The translations under genes were made by a program, and so were the position numbers. A stretch of 64,000 nucleotides of DNA from Methanocaldococcus sp. FS406-22 (GTDB taxonomy: Archaea > AGJL01 > Methanococci > Methanococcales > Methanocaldococcaceae), in NCBI RefSeq assembly GCF_000025525.1, contig NC_013887.1, positions 134,729-198,728 of the forward strand, written 5' to 3'. The notes beneath the pieces were generated by a model. It was not told where the DNA came from. It was given only the letters and a program-made list of their open reading frames with translations, and searched no databases. Within the stretch, counting starts at the first letter, position 1, and every line of letters begins with the position of its first letter. Positions 1 to 9,941 of this stretch are shown here, in pieces.

Positions 1-409
<409 letters not shown>

Positions 410-1174
410 ATGACAGATAAATCCTCAGAAATTGCAAGATTTTCAGGAAAAGGAATATTGCTCACACCAAAAACTTTAGAAAAACCATTATTAAAGTGGG
501 AAAAACTGGAAATAATACTTTATAAAGATAAAATTGTATTTGAATTCGTAGATAAGACAATTGAGGTGGGGGTAGAAGATATTGAAGACGTGGGGGCAGA
601 ATTACCCAAAAAAGTTCTTGAGATTGCTAAATCTACATTGGAGGACATCACCTACCATTCATCAATAATCATCAAATCTAAAGAGTATGGTAGTGTAATG
701 GTGGGGTTTGCTCCAGAGACATCAATCTATGGTAAAGCTCCAATAGACAATTTTTTAAGGAAATTGTTTTACATCTTATTGAATAAAAAAGAAGTAAAGA
801 TATTATACAATGCAGGGGAAGATAAAGATGCTAAATGGGAGGAGGGATTTTTAACATTTATTAAAAAACGTATTAAAGATGGATTGATATCAAAAATAGA
901 ATACAGGTTAGTAATAGAGGTATTGGTGAACGGTGACGCTAAAATATACGATATATTTAGTAATATAAAGGATGTTGAAATAGAGGAAAAAGATGTAAAT
1001 GGAGAAATAGAACCTGTGTTAAAGATACAACAGTTAAAAGAAGGGAAGGATGTGATATCATACTTATACACTAAAGATAAAAGGGTGAGATTATTTATAC
1101 TCAGATACCTGGTAATATTGTTAGATTATAAGCATGTTGGAATTTTGCGTTATCTTCAGGAAACGGTGGAATAG
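410..1174 (+). CDS. CheF-arch-like protein (former DUF439)
   Basis: This soluble 254-residue protein has no signal peptide or membrane segment. The N-terminal half looks like a beta-rich PH-like domain ([12 protein letters not shown], then [16 protein letters not shown]), followed by a charged linker and a helical C-terminal part rich in isoleucine and lysine. Layout and length resemble archaeal CheF, which in haloarchaea links Che signalling proteins to the archaellum switch. I recognise the family only by overall resemblance. GGTGAT precedes the ATG. It abuts the next gene with no gap (stop at 1174, ATG at 1175), so the two are probably co-transcribed. No other chemotaxis or archaellum gene is in the window, so the role here is open. 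Confidence 0.55.
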   Translation: MTDKSSEIARFSGKGILLTPKTLEKPLLKWEKLEIILYKDKIVFEFVDKTIEVGVEDIEDVGAELPKKVLEIAKSTLEDITYHSSIIIKSKEYGSVMVGFAPETSIYGKAPIDNFLRKLFYILLNKKEVKILYNAGEDKDAKWEEGFLTFIKKRIKDGLISKIEYRLVIEVLVNGDAKIYDIFSNIKDVEIEEKDVNGEIEPVLKIQQLKEGKDVISYLYTKDKRVRLFILRYLVILLDYKHVGILRYLQETVE

Positions 1175-1930
1175 ATGAAAATGGGGGTATCAACAAGCTT
1201 GTTTTTAGATACCGATAAAAACTTATCTGATGCCCTTGAGATTTTAGAGAAAAGAGTTAAATACGTTGAAATAGGATGTGACGGGAATCTAAACGTTATG
1301 TTAGATGGTAATGTTGAATTAGCTCAATCTTATGATTTAAACTATACCTTACACTGCCCTATAACAGATTTAAATTTATCTTCTTATAGGGAGAAGATAA
1401 GAAAGGTTAGTTTAGATTTTGTTAAAGATATTTTAGAGATAGCTACTAAAATTGATGCCAAATTAATAGTTTTACATCCAGGATACTGTGTCTTTAAATA
1501 TGATTATGAAAAAGCATTGAATTCATTAATTAAGAGCTTAAAAGATTTAAACAATATCCAAGAAGAGTTTAGTATTCAGATAACTATTGAAAATATGCCC
1601 TCCTATGATATGTTTATGTTCAGAAAGCCAGATAAGGAGGTTATTGAGAACTTAGATGAGCTAAAAATAACCTTCGATATAGGACACTCTTTTTTAAATA
1701 ACAATATTGAAGATTTTTTAAAAATCTCTGATATGATAGCTCATATCCATATTCATGACAATAATGGAGAGTTTGATGAACATCTATGCATTGGCAAGGG
1801 AAAAATTAACTTTAATAATTTTAAAAAAGATTTAAAAAAGATTAACGCCATAAAGATGATAGAGTTGCAGAACAAGAGCATCAATGATTTAGATTTATGC
1901 ATAAATAATCTAAGAGAGCTTTTGAGGTAA
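1175..1930 (+). CDS. Xylose-isomerase-like TIM-barrel protein
   Basis: The 251-residue protein has the AP-endonuclease-2 / sugar phosphate isomerase barrel pattern: MGVSTSLF at strand 1, YTLHCPI, LIVLHPG near residue 92, ITIENMP near 126, TFDIGHS near 165, AHIHIHDNNGEFDEHLCIGKG near 190-210, and a final MIELQNKS. The His, Glu and Asp residues at strand ends are the usual divalent-metal ligands. Members include isomerases, epimerases and endonuclease IV; nothing here tells which. It lies directly between the CheF-like gene and cbiZ, with 4 bases to the next ATG, so it belongs to one short operon. Substrate unknown. Confidence 0.75.
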   Translation: MKMGVSTSLFLDTDKNLSDALEILEKRVKYVEIGCDGNLNVMLDGNVELAQSYDLNYTLHCPITDLNLSSYREKIRKVSLDFVKDILEIATKIDAKLIVLHPGYCVFKYDYEKALNSLIKSLKDLNNIQEEFSIQITIENMPSYDMFMFRKPDKEVIENLDELKITFDIGHSFLNNNIEDFLKISDMIAHIHIHDNNGEFDEHLCIGKGKINFNNFKKDLKKINAIKMIELQNKSINDLDLCINNLRELLR

Positions 1931-1934
1931 TAGC

Positions 1935-2702
1935 ATGATAGAAAGAGTTTTAGAGATGGATGATTGGAAAGCCTACAAAATCCCTCACACAGTTGAGATT
2001 GAAGATGATGTTGAGAACACAAAAACCTTGGTAATAGAGTTTGAAAATAGGAGGAGGGTCTTATCAACAAGAGAAGGGTTTAAAGAGGTCAAATATGTAG
2101 GAAATCACTCAATTCCAGTTCCATTTTGGGATAAGGTTCATAACTATAAAGATTATGAAAGCCAAGTTTTAAATAAAATTGGCATTAAAAAAGAGGATAT
2201 AGCTTTGTTATCAACTGGGGCAAATATGGACAACTTAGCTGTAGCAAAAGAGGAGTTTGATGAGTTTTATGTTGTTGCTTTAACAACTGCTGGAGCTAAG
2301 CATAATGCCATAAGGTTGGGAGATGAAGAGGCAGATTATATAGAGAAGGATTTCAAAACCTACAAGATAGTTGATGGAAAGATTGTGCCTAAGGAAGAGG
2401 TTGGAACAGTCAATATAATATTAATAACAAACGCTAATCTAACCGATGGAGCTATGGCAAGGGCAATAATAACCATTACAGAGGCAAAAACTAATGCCTT
2501 CCAAGAGTTAAATATAAGAAGCACAAAGCATCCAGAACTTCAAGCTACTGGGACTGGAACAGACAATATAGTTGTTGTTAAGGGATTCGGTAGAGGGGTT
2601 AATTACACTGGAGGACATACAAAGATTGGGGAGATGATAGCAAAGGCTGTTAAAAGAAGTGTTATCGAAGCTTTGATAAAACAAGATGAAATAAAAATAT
2701 AA
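1935..2702 (+). CDS. cbiZ: Adenosylcobinamide amidohydrolase
   Basis: The 255-residue protein matches the CbiZ family, which cleaves the aminopropanol side chain of adenosylcobinamide to adenosylcobyric acid, so that archaea can salvage incomplete corrinoids. Typical segments are LSTREGFKEVKYVGNHSIP near residue 38-56, ALLSTGANMDNLAV near 93, VALTTAGAKHNAIRLGD near 113, the TNANLTDGAMARAI loop near 165, and the C-terminal ATGTGTDNIVVVKG. GAGGTAAT sits just before the ATG. It fits with the cobalt importer cbiMNQO and cbiF elsewhere in the window. It ends 10 bases before the end of the convergent apgM. Confidence 0.88.
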   Translation: MIERVLEMDDWKAYKIPHTVEIEDDVENTKTLVIEFENRRRVLSTREGFKEVKYVGNHSIPVPFWDKVHNYKDYESQVLNKIGIKKEDIALLSTGANMDNLAVAKEEFDEFYVVALTTAGAKHNAIRLGDEEADYIEKDFKTYKIVDGKIVPKEEVGTVNIILITNANLTDGAMARAIITITEAKTNAFQELNIRSTKHPELQATGTGTDNIVVVKGFGRGVNYTGGHTKIGEMIAKAVKRSVIEALIKQDEIKI

Positions 2703-2712
2703 AATTTAAAAA

Positions 2713-3948
2713 TTAAGCACCAAACTTCTCATTTCTTCCAGTTAAATCCAATAATATTTTCATTACATGCTCTCCTCTAATCCAATGCAAAGCCCCTTTA
2801 GCACATGCAAATTCATTAAACTCTGTAACGTCATCAACTCTGACACTCTTTCCCCAGATAACTATTGGAACTGGGTCTGCTGAGTGGTCTTTCATCTCTA
2901 TTGGTGTTGAGTGGTCTCCAGTCAAAACAAAATAAACCTCATCTTTATTTATATGCTCAAACACATAGGCAAGCATTTCATCTATCTTCTCCAAAACCTC
3001 TTTTTTGAGCTCATAGTTACCATCATGGCTTGCCTCATCAGCACCTTTAACATTCACTAAGACAAAATCATATTCCTTTAAAGCTTCGACTAAAGCCTTT
3101 GCCTTACCCATGAAGTTTGTTTTTGGTGTTCCAGTAGCCCCTTCAACCTCTATAATATCTAAACCAATCATCTTAGCCATTCCCTTTATTAACCCAGTTC
3201 CGCAGATACAAGCCCCTTTCATCTTATACTTTTCATAAAACTTCTCTATCTTTGGAACTACTCCAGCACCTCTTGGCAATATTATATTAGCTGGAGGTAG
3301 ACCTTTTTTCCTCCTCTCCTCATTTATTGGGTGGTTGTTTAATTTCTCATAGACTACTTTTAATAATTTATTTAAAATCTCAGCAGTTCTTTTTGCTTCT
3401 TCTGAATCATCTAAAGGTTTTATCTCACTAACTTTAACCCCCTCTTCATGTGGGTCTCCATCGCTAACTCTACATGATAGCCCTTCTCCTCTCAAAACTA
3501 AAACTCCTCTATATCCCTTTGAAGATTTAAAGATAACCTTAACTCCATCAATCTCCAAGCCGTCAATCTCTTTCTCCAACTCCTCAGCTTCTTCTGGGCT
3601 TATTCTTCCAGCTCTCCTATCTAAAACAACAAAGTTTTCATCAACAGTGGCAAAGTTACATCTAAACGCTATATCTCCCTCTTTCAAATCTAAGCCAACA
3701 CCATAAGCTTCTAAAGGTCCTCTACCAGTATAAACCTCGTAAGGGTTGTAGCCTAAAATAGCCAAGTGAGCAGTATCGCTTCCTGGTCTCACTCCAATAT
3801 CTATAGCATTCATTAAACCGCAAATCCCTTCTTTAGCAATTCTATCCATTGTTGGAGTTTTTGCCTCTTTTAGAGGAGTTAATCCCTCCTCGTTAGGCCT
3901 ATCTCCCAATCCATCTATAATGAATATCACACACTTTCCCTTTCTCAT
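2713..3948 (-). CDS. apgM: Cofactor-independent phosphoglycerate mutase, archaeal type
   Basis: This 411-residue protein is the archaeal 2,3-bisphosphoglycerate-independent phosphoglycerate mutase of the alkaline phosphatase superfamily. It interconverts 3- and 2-phosphoglycerate in glycolysis and gluconeogenesis. Visible signatures are the metal-binding start VIFIIDGLGDRPNEE, the active-site serine in RPGSDTAHLAILGY near residue 62, VNVKGADEASHDG, and the C-terminal metal site TGDHSTPIEMKDHSADPVP. The length is normal. GGGAGGA precedes the ATG. It is the last gene of the leftward polysaccharide cluster, with a 9-base gap from the GH57 gene, which suits feeding glycogen carbon to the lower glycolytic arm. 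Confidence 0.95.
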   Translation of the reverse strand: MRKGKCVIFIIDGLGDRPNEEGLTPLKEAKTPTMDRIAKEGICGLMNAIDIGVRPGSDTAHLAILGYNPYEVYTGRGPLEAYGVGLDLKEGDIAFRCNFATVDENFVVLDRRAGRISPEEAEELEKEIDGLEIDGVKVIFKSSKGYRGVLVLRGEGLSCRVSDGDPHEEGVKVSEIKPLDDSEEAKRTAEILNKLLKVVYEKLNNHPINEERRKKGLPPANIILPRGAGVVPKIEKFYEKYKMKGACICGTGLIKGMAKMIGLDIIEVEGATGTPKTNFMGKAKALVEALKEYDFVLVNVKGADEASHDGNYELKKEVLEKIDEMLAYVFEHINKDEVYFVLTGDHSTPIEMKDHSADPVPIVIWGKSVRVDDVTEFNEFACAKGALHWIRGEHVMKILLDLTGRNEKFGA

Positions 3949-3957
3949 CTTCCTCCC

Positions 3958-5367
3958 TCATGCAATTATAAATCCTCCAAAAGTATTATATTCTTTATCC
4001 TTTTTATCCTCTTCATTTTGACTATAAATACTTTCTGTTTTACTGCTATCGTCGTTTGCAACTATGATATTTGTCTTTATTAAACTTTCCTTTTTTGTCT
4101 CATCATTCTTTTCATATTGCTTTTGTTTGTCCTTCCATTTATCATTTTTATCAACATCTGCTTTACTCAACTCTTTCTTTATATAGTATTCAAAATCATA
4201 TAAGATGTTTAGATAGCTCGCATACGCATCAAAAGGCGTGTCAAAGTGGCTGAAGTAGTTATGGACACTCATATCACTGAGCCCCTTAATGGATTGATAA
4301 TAGAAATTATCACTTGTTTGTAAAACTTTGTACATCTTATATATTTCATCAAATTTATTAACTTTTTTTAGTTTCTCTGCGTTTTCTTTTATGAATTTTC
4401 CAATATCTTTTAACTTTTCAAATGATATTCTTTGCATCTTATTTCCCAGCCATGCACTTACATCTCTTTCAGTATCAGCCCACGAGATTGTGGCAAATTC
4501 ATGCACATAAATCTCTCCTCTTGGCTCTAATCTATCAACAACCTCACTGACATTAACAACCTCCAAATGCTCATGCTTGGCTATCTCTATAGGAAGATAT
4601 CTTAAAAATTCAAATATTCCAGTTTCTTCCCAATGATGCTCTCCAAATGTCTCATAATCCATATAGATGTTTATAACCTCTCCAGGGGTTGAAGCTAACC
4701 ACATAGCATATTTATCAGCCATCAATGGATACTGGTCCCAATCTCTCGCTGAAAATCTAAAACCAATATCGTCACTCAATCTATAATTTCTTAGCATAAT
4801 TTTCATACCATCTGGAGATTGGTAGAGGTAGTTTGGAGACCTCCAACCTAAAATTTTCTCAATACCTTCTGTAAATATCGCCTTAAATCCTAAATCTTTT
4901 GCTATCTTTGCTATTCTGTTGTTGTATATTAGCTCAGTATTTCTAAACACCTTAGCTTTAAAGCCAAATATTTCTTTATACATCTTCCTATGCAACTCAA
5001 TATCCTCAATAAATTCCTCTTCAGTTTCAAATAGACTTGTTAATGAGTGATGATACGTCTCACCAATCAACTCAACATTTCCAGTTTTTACCAAATCTTT
5101 GAATAAATCTAACACGTAATCATTAAACTCCAATGCCTGCTCTATAAAAACCCCAGTAATTGAGTAATTAACTTTAAAATCATATTCATCGATAAGCTCT
5201 AATATCAATTCATTCGTAGGAATGTAGCATTTATTAGCCACTTTATTAAAAACCTCTTTATTTAATTTTGTGTCTACATACTTCTCCCAAAGAGAGGCTC
5301 CATTTTGGTTTATCTCCTTATTTAGTCTATGTGGTTGATGCACTTCAAAATTAAACGTTATTAGCAT
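3958..5367 (-). CDS. GH57 alpha-amylase-like glycoside hydrolase
   Basis: The 469-residue protein is a family GH57 hydrolase: the N-terminal strand ITFNFEVHQPHRLN, the nucleophile region VFRNTELIYN near residue 140, and the acid/base region NIYMDYETFGEHHWEE near 233-248. There is no signal peptide, so it should act on intracellular alpha-glucan. The last 60 residues are charged and low in complexity (lysine, aspartate, serine) and lie outside the catalytic fold. It is followed by apgM and preceded by the GH15 gene, 24 bases apart. Whether it makes malto-oligosaccharides or acts as a branching-type enzyme cannot be decided by sight. Confidence 0.88.
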   Translation of the reverse strand: MLITFNFEVHQPHRLNKEINQNGASLWEKYVDTKLNKEVFNKVANKCYIPTNELILELIDEYDFKVNYSITGVFIEQALEFNDYVLDLFKDLVKTGNVELIGETYHHSLTSLFETEEEFIEDIELHRKMYKEIFGFKAKVFRNTELIYNNRIAKIAKDLGFKAIFTEGIEKILGWRSPNYLYQSPDGMKIMLRNYRLSDDIGFRFSARDWDQYPLMADKYAMWLASTPGEVINIYMDYETFGEHHWEETGIFEFLRYLPIEIAKHEHLEVVNVSEVVDRLEPRGEIYVHEFATISWADTERDVSAWLGNKMQRISFEKLKDIGKFIKENAEKLKKVNKFDEIYKMYKVLQTSDNFYYQSIKGLSDMSVHNYFSHFDTPFDAYASYLNILYDFEYYIKKELSKADVDKNDKWKDKQKQYEKNDETKKESLIKTNIIVANDDSSKTESIYSQNEEDKKDKEYNTFGGFIIA

Positions 5368-5391
5368 GCTATCATCTCAAAAATTTTTAAT

Positions 5392-7230
5392 TTATGGTAT
5401 TATGACATTATCATTTTCATACACATAGATGAGAAACATTGCATTGCTCCAACCTAAAGGGATGGCGGACATTGGAACCCCTAACTCTTTATGTATCTGT
5501 TCTGGAAACAACCCATTAAAGCTGTATTTCATCACCCAGTTAAACAACCTCTTGGATTTTTGTAGATAAATATCTGCCCTGTTATCTTCTTTTTCTTTTA
5601 AAACATTATATAACCTTCTATAATACAAAGACAGCCATAATGTAGTTATAATCCATGGATTTCCTCCAAAGTAAATATCTTCTGGATATCTTCCAATCCC
5701 TCCAACCTTATATTTGAAAGCTTTTTCAATTGCTTCAGCTGTTTTTATCATCCTTTCATCATCAACATCAATTAAATTGAAAGGATAACTTAAACCTAAT
5801 ATGCTTGTATCTATAGTTTTATCTAAAGGATTTATTGATTTAGCAAACCTTTCCTCATCTTCTAAATAAAATCTCTTTGGAACTTCATGTTTTAAAAATT
5901 CTATGGTTTTTCCCCAATCTTTAACTTTATCCCTCTTATTTACTGCCTTACTCATGCTATACGCACATTTTAATCCAGCGTAAATAGCTCCCATTGTATA
6001 AGCAAAAACTCCAAACTTTTCCTCCCATAAATCAAAGCAGGGAGTGAAGTTTAAAGCTACCAACCTTAAATAGTTGGCAGCTTTCTCTATCATATTCCAG
6101 TATCTTTCAACAAACGTCCTATCCCCACTCAATCTATAATGCACATCCATTGCCCATAATATAGAACCAATCTGGTCAATCTGTATTGCTGTCAATCGTG
6201 GCTTTCCATTAACGTAGTAGTTTTGTAGCCATGAACCATCTGCATTCTGAATCTTTGACATGAATTCAAAGAATCTATCTGGAATATTCCTTATACCAAA
6301 TAAATCTAAGGCAACTGATATATATGCCCCATCCCTTCCCCACACATATCTGTAATCGGGATGTAAAGATGGAGCAGCTATAATCCCCCCTTCCTTATCA
6401 CATAGCATTAAAAGTGTCATTAAAGCCCTTTTGGTTATAGAGTATATCTCTCTATTTTGCCTAAGTTCAGGATGTATAAATCTCTTTATATCTCCAATAA
6501 TGTTTTTCCAATAATTCATTGAGAGATTTTTAATGTTTTCACTGTTGTTCATTATAATTCTTAGTTGTTCAGTTATTATTGAAAAATCCCCATCAAATCT
6601 TTGTGGAAGTATGTAGATGTTGAATGCTAAACTTCTTTTTTCATCAATTTTAATATTCCATGATATGGCACTGTCAGTTAATAGTCCAGAACTCTCTTTA
6701 TGCTCTTTTAATATTCCATTTTCTATGTCTATATAAGCACTTGTTTTGCTGTATCTATTTCCACACTGAAATGAATCTATTTTTTTATCACTTCCAATAC
6801 AGAAAATATATTTCCCATTGTACTTAACAATACATCCATCTTCTAAGAATTTAACGGTATTTGTTATTGGATTTTCACCAATCCTCAAATTTTCGTAAAA
6901 AAAGAGCTTGAAATTTAATTTTTTATCGAGTTTATTTTTTATATATACTCTTCTTATAAGAACGTTGTGAGAAATCGGCACAAAATCTTTAATAGTTAAT
7001 ATAATTTTATCATCTTCTAAGATAGTTTTGAATATGTTCGTTTCCTCAATGTATTTTTGAGAGATGTCCCAATCCTCATCCCAATGCCACTTTACTTTTT
7101 TGTCATAAACTGCTAATGCAGAGTCAAAGAAATGAGTTTCATAACCAACTTGGGGATAAAAAAGATATTCAATCTCCCCATAATCTCCAATTTTGGCTAA
7201 TAAACTATTGTTCCCAACGATTCCGCCCAT
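5392..7230 (-). CDS. GH15 glucoamylase-like glycoside hydrolase
   Basis: The product of about 612 residues has the two-part GH15 layout: an N-terminal beta-sandwich (GGIVGNNSLLAKIGDYGEIEY through about residue 240) and a C-terminal (alpha/alpha)6 barrel. Catalytic motifs are visible: the general acid in CFDLWEEKFGVFAYTMGA and the general base in NGLFPEQIHKELG; the barrel motif YRYVWGRDGAY is also typical. No signal peptide is present, so it should release glucose from intracellular glycogen. I use the ATG at 7230, which has GTGAT 4 bases upstream; a GTG at 7239 is part of that site. It is transcribed with the ATPase gene upstream (gap 21 bases). Confidence 0.9.
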   Translation of the reverse strand: MGGIVGNNSLLAKIGDYGEIEYLFYPQVGYETHFFDSALAVYDKKVKWHWDEDWDISQKYIEETNIFKTILEDDKIILTIKDFVPISHNVLIRRVYIKNKLDKKLNFKLFFYENLRIGENPITNTVKFLEDGCIVKYNGKYIFCIGSDKKIDSFQCGNRYSKTSAYIDIENGILKEHKESSGLLTDSAISWNIKIDEKRSLAFNIYILPQRFDGDFSIITEQLRIIMNNSENIKNLSMNYWKNIIGDIKRFIHPELRQNREIYSITKRALMTLLMLCDKEGGIIAAPSLHPDYRYVWGRDGAYISVALDLFGIRNIPDRFFEFMSKIQNADGSWLQNYYVNGKPRLTAIQIDQIGSILWAMDVHYRLSGDRTFVERYWNMIEKAANYLRLVALNFTPCFDLWEEKFGVFAYTMGAIYAGLKCAYSMSKAVNKRDKVKDWGKTIEFLKHEVPKRFYLEDEERFAKSINPLDKTIDTSILGLSYPFNLIDVDDERMIKTAEAIEKAFKYKVGGIGRYPEDIYFGGNPWIITTLWLSLYYRRLYNVLKEKEDNRADIYLQKSKRLFNWVMKYSFNGLFPEQIHKELGVPMSAIPLGWSNAMFLIYVYENDNVIIP

Positions 7231-7251
7231 ATAAATCACACATGAAGTGCT

Positions 7252-8316
7252 TTATAACAATCTATTTATTGCATTCCAGATTAAAAAGCTTTGAGGTTTT
7301 AAAGTTCCTTTTTGTGGATTTAAGAATAAAACATTATTCCTAATTAAAAACTCTCTAATTTTTTTATTTATTGCAGTATCTTCAACTTCGTAATTATCTT
7401 TAAATAATTTTAATGCTTTAACAACTTTTTTATAAAGCTCTTCATCTTCCTCTTTAACATCTTCCAAAAAATACTTTAACTTCTGAGTTTCATCCCTAAG
7501 CATTGAATTTAAAATCTCTTTTAACTCTCTATATCTCATCTCATCAATCACATTGTAGATGTATAACGGCTTCCCCCCTACATAGTTATAGATAAGTTCT
7601 TTATCTTCATCAGAGAGTTTTTTATTTAAGATTTCTTTAGATAGGAAATCTATAAACTTTAAGGTAGTTTCTTTATCAAAATCATCAACTAAAATGTATT
7701 TAGCCCTCCCCTCCAACTCTCCAGCATTATAAACATACTCAATAAATAAGCTATCAGAGCTTAAGCAGAAAACATGGCATAGATGTTGTTCTTTAGTTAG
7801 AGATACTAAGAATTGAAATAGTTCTTTTAATAAATATTTCTGCCCATTTAACACAACGTCTTTAATCATCTGCAGTTCATCAAATATTAAAATTGGCTTT
7901 TTCCCACTCTTTTTAACCGCTAACAATAAACTGTTTAAGTATTGGAAGGCATCGTTTATCTTCTCCTCAAATAGTTTACCAAATTCAATTTCAGGAATTG
8001 GAATACCAGTTAAAATCTTAGCTCCTTTAGTTATTAAGTTCAAAACCTCTGATTTATCCTTTATTTTTTCAAAGAAATCATCTTTTTTAGTGGTGAAAAT
8101 AGCTTCAATAAACTCCCTCTTTTCTGATATTAAGTAGGTTCTGAAATTAATGTAGAAAACTTTGTAATTATCATTTAGTCTATTTTCTATGATATGTTTT
8201 ATTAATGTAGTTTTACCAGAATTTATAGAGCCGTAGATAAAATAAATTAAATTTGGCTCTCCCTCTAAGATTGATAAAATTTCTTTGATTTCTTTTTCTC
8301 TATTAAAGAATTTCAT
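7252..8316 (-). CDS. Archaeal STAND-type ATPase
   Basis: This is a 354-residue member of the archaeal ATPase family (Pfam ATPase_2, MNS clade). It begins with [12 protein letters not shown], then the P-loop [14 protein letters not shown] near residue 28, a Walker B strand with [12 protein letters not shown] near 142, a sensor-like [12 protein letters not shown] near 178, and a C-terminal winged-helix-like part. Such proteins occur in many copies in Methanocaldococcus, and their partners are mostly unknown. The position between a winged-helix gene and the glucoamylase gene suggests a regulatory or structural link to glucan turnover, but that is only context. No membrane segment. Confidence 0.85.
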   Translation of the reverse strand: MKFFNREKEIKEILSILEGEPNLIYFIYGSINSGKTTLIKHIIENRLNDNYKVFYINFRTYLISEKREFIEAIFTTKKDDFFEKIKDKSEVLNLITKGAKILTGIPIPEIEFGKLFEEKINDAFQYLNSLLLAVKKSGKKPILIFDELQMIKDVVLNGQKYLLKELFQFLVSLTKEQHLCHVFCLSSDSLFIEYVYNAGELEGRAKYILVDDFDKETTLKFIDFLSKEILNKKLSDEDKELIYNYVGGKPLYIYNVIDEMRYRELKEILNSMLRDETQKLKYFLEDVKEEDEELYKKVVKALKLFKDNYEVEDTAINKKIREFLIRNNVLFLNPQKGTLKPQSFLIWNAINRLL

Positions 8317-8339
8317 TTAACCACCAAAAATAGTTAAAT

Positions 8340-8552
8340 TTATTTCAGCTTAATTACCCACTTTTTGTCATCTTTTAGTACAAATATCTTATCTTCCCTT
8401 GCTAACCATCCTATAGCCATCTTTACAACATTTGAGTTATAACCCTCTTTTCTTAAGATTTTCTCTATCTGAGAGAGGGATTTTTCTCCTCCCTCTAATA
8501 GATGATATATTTTTCCAGCAGTTTCTCCTATTTTTCCCCACATGTCTTCCAT
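8340..8552 (-). CDS. Small winged-helix protein (DUF2582-like)
   Basis: The 70-residue protein has a clear winged helix-turn-helix pattern: helix GETAGKIYHLLEG, LSQIEKILR as the helix before the turn, SNVVKMAIGWLAREDKI as the recognition helix, and the wing FVLKDDKKWVIKL. It resembles the DUF2582 family of short archaeal and bacterial winged-helix proteins. A GGAGG site lies 5 to 6 bases before the ATG. Because it is a single DNA-binding fold within the glycogen cluster, it could be the local regulator; this is inference from position. It is followed by the ATPase gene after 23 bases. Confidence 0.75.
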   Translation of the reverse strand: MEDMWGKIGETAGKIYHLLEGGEKSLSQIEKILRKEGYNSNVVKMAIGWLAREDKIFVLKDDKKWVIKLK

Positions 8553-8645
8553 ATTATCCCTCCAAAAATCTAATAATTATGGTATTCAGATATTAAAATT
8601 CTTTTTATTTTATATTATCTTTAAAGCAAACTTAAAAAACAATAC

Positions 8646-9818
8646 CTATCGTCCCATCATTTCCATAGCTATTTTATAGACATTTACTGTCTCTTTAGCT
8701 ATATTATCCCAACTATATTTTTCATACACATCCTTTTTAGCATTATTGACTATATATTCCTTAAATCCCCAATCCGATAAAACCCTATCCACACCCCAGG
8801 CAATTGAATCAGGATTTTTTGGATAGACCCAAACTCCATTGACCTCATGCTGTATAATTTCCATCAATCCTCCAACTGAGCTAACAACAACCGGTGTGCC
8901 AGCAGCCATAGCTTCTAATGCTACTATGCCGAAAGGTTCATAAACTGATGGAATTACAACAATATCTGCAGATTTATAGAGTTTTTTTAACATATCTCCA
9001 TTAACAAATCCTAAAAACACTACCTTATGTCTAACACCAAGCTGATAGCATAAATCTTCCAAATAACTTCTCATATCCCCAGAACCCGCAATAACTAATT
9101 TTGCATTATGCCTTTCGAGGATTTTTGGCATTGCTCTTATTAAATACTCAACCCCTTTTTGATATGTCAATCTTCCAACATATAGTATCATCTTTTCATC
9201 ATCTTGAACTCCTATACTCCTCCTAAAGTTTGTCTTCTCTTCCCAGCTTAAATTAATATCAAACTCCCATGGGTTTATTCCATTGTAGATAACTTTAACT
9301 TTATCTTCTGGGGTATTGAATATAGAGCAGATTTCTTCCTTTAAAGATTTACTTACGGTTATTACTTGGCAGGATTCATAAGTTGAGAGATACTCCATTG
9401 TATGTATAGCTCTTGAGTCATCTGAATACAACCCCCCGCACCTTCCAATCTCCGTGCTGTGTATTGATTGAATATACGGCATTCTGCAGATATGTTTTAA
9501 ATTAGCCCCAACAAAGTGTGTCATCCAATCATGGCAATGGATAACGTCATATTTATCAATCCCTAAAATCCCCAACTTTTTTTCCATTTCTTCAGCCATA
9601 AATGTAGCCCAGGTTAAAAAATGTGGATGAGTTATTGGCTTAACCCTATAAACATTCACCCCACTTATATTTTCATACTCAGGTAAGTCGTAACCAACGG
9701 TTATAACATCTACTTCATGCCCATTCCTAACTAATCCCTCAGCTAACCCTTTACAATGAATTGCCAGACCTCCAACAATCCTTGGGGGGTATTCCCAAGT
9801 TATCATAGCAATTTTCAT
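8646..9818 (-). CDS. GT4 family glycosyltransferase (glycogen-synthase-like)
   Basis: The 390-residue protein is a GT-B fold, family GT4 glycosyltransferase. The start MKIAMITWEYPPRIVGGLA is the nucleotide-sugar glycosyltransferase N-terminus; further motifs are DVIHCHDWMTHFVGAN near residue 90, LYVGRLTYQKGVEYLI near 215, and the donor-binding IPSVYEPFGIVALEAMAAGTPVV with the E-x7-E pattern near 285-305. It faces the divergently transcribed glgA across 123 bases and probably shares its control. Related Thermococcales proteins are glycogen synthases, so it may act with GlgA on the same polymer; its donor is not visible from sequence. Confidence 0.88.
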   Translation of the reverse strand: MKIAMITWEYPPRIVGGLAIHCKGLAEGLVRNGHEVDVITVGYDLPEYENISGVNVYRVKPITHPHFLTWATFMAEEMEKKLGILGIDKYDVIHCHDWMTHFVGANLKHICRMPYIQSIHSTEIGRCGGLYSDDSRAIHTMEYLSTYESCQVITVSKSLKEEICSIFNTPEDKVKVIYNGINPWEFDINLSWEEKTNFRRSIGVQDDEKMILYVGRLTYQKGVEYLIRAMPKILERHNAKLVIAGSGDMRSYLEDLCYQLGVRHKVVFLGFVNGDMLKKLYKSADIVVIPSVYEPFGIVALEAMAAGTPVVVSSVGGLMEIIQHEVNGVWVYPKNPDSIAWGVDRVLSDWGFKEYIVNNAKKDVYEKYSWDNIAKETVNVYKIAMEMMGR

Positions 9819-9941
9819 AGTCTCATCATATAATATCTTGTACGTTGTAGTAAGGTTTAAATAATCAATAAGATATTTTAAATTATATAATAGGTAATAT
9901 AAAAATATTGTGATAAGTATAAAACATAAAATGTGGTAATC
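9819..9941. promoter_or_regulatory. Divergent promoter region of the glycogen cluster
   Basis: The 123 bases between the GT4 gene and glgA are AT-rich, with several TATA-like stretches (for example TTAAATTATATAATAGG near 9880-9896). GGTAATC lies just before the glgA ATG. Both arms of the glucan cluster start from this point. I see no strong inverted repeat that would mark an operator. Confidence 0.45.
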
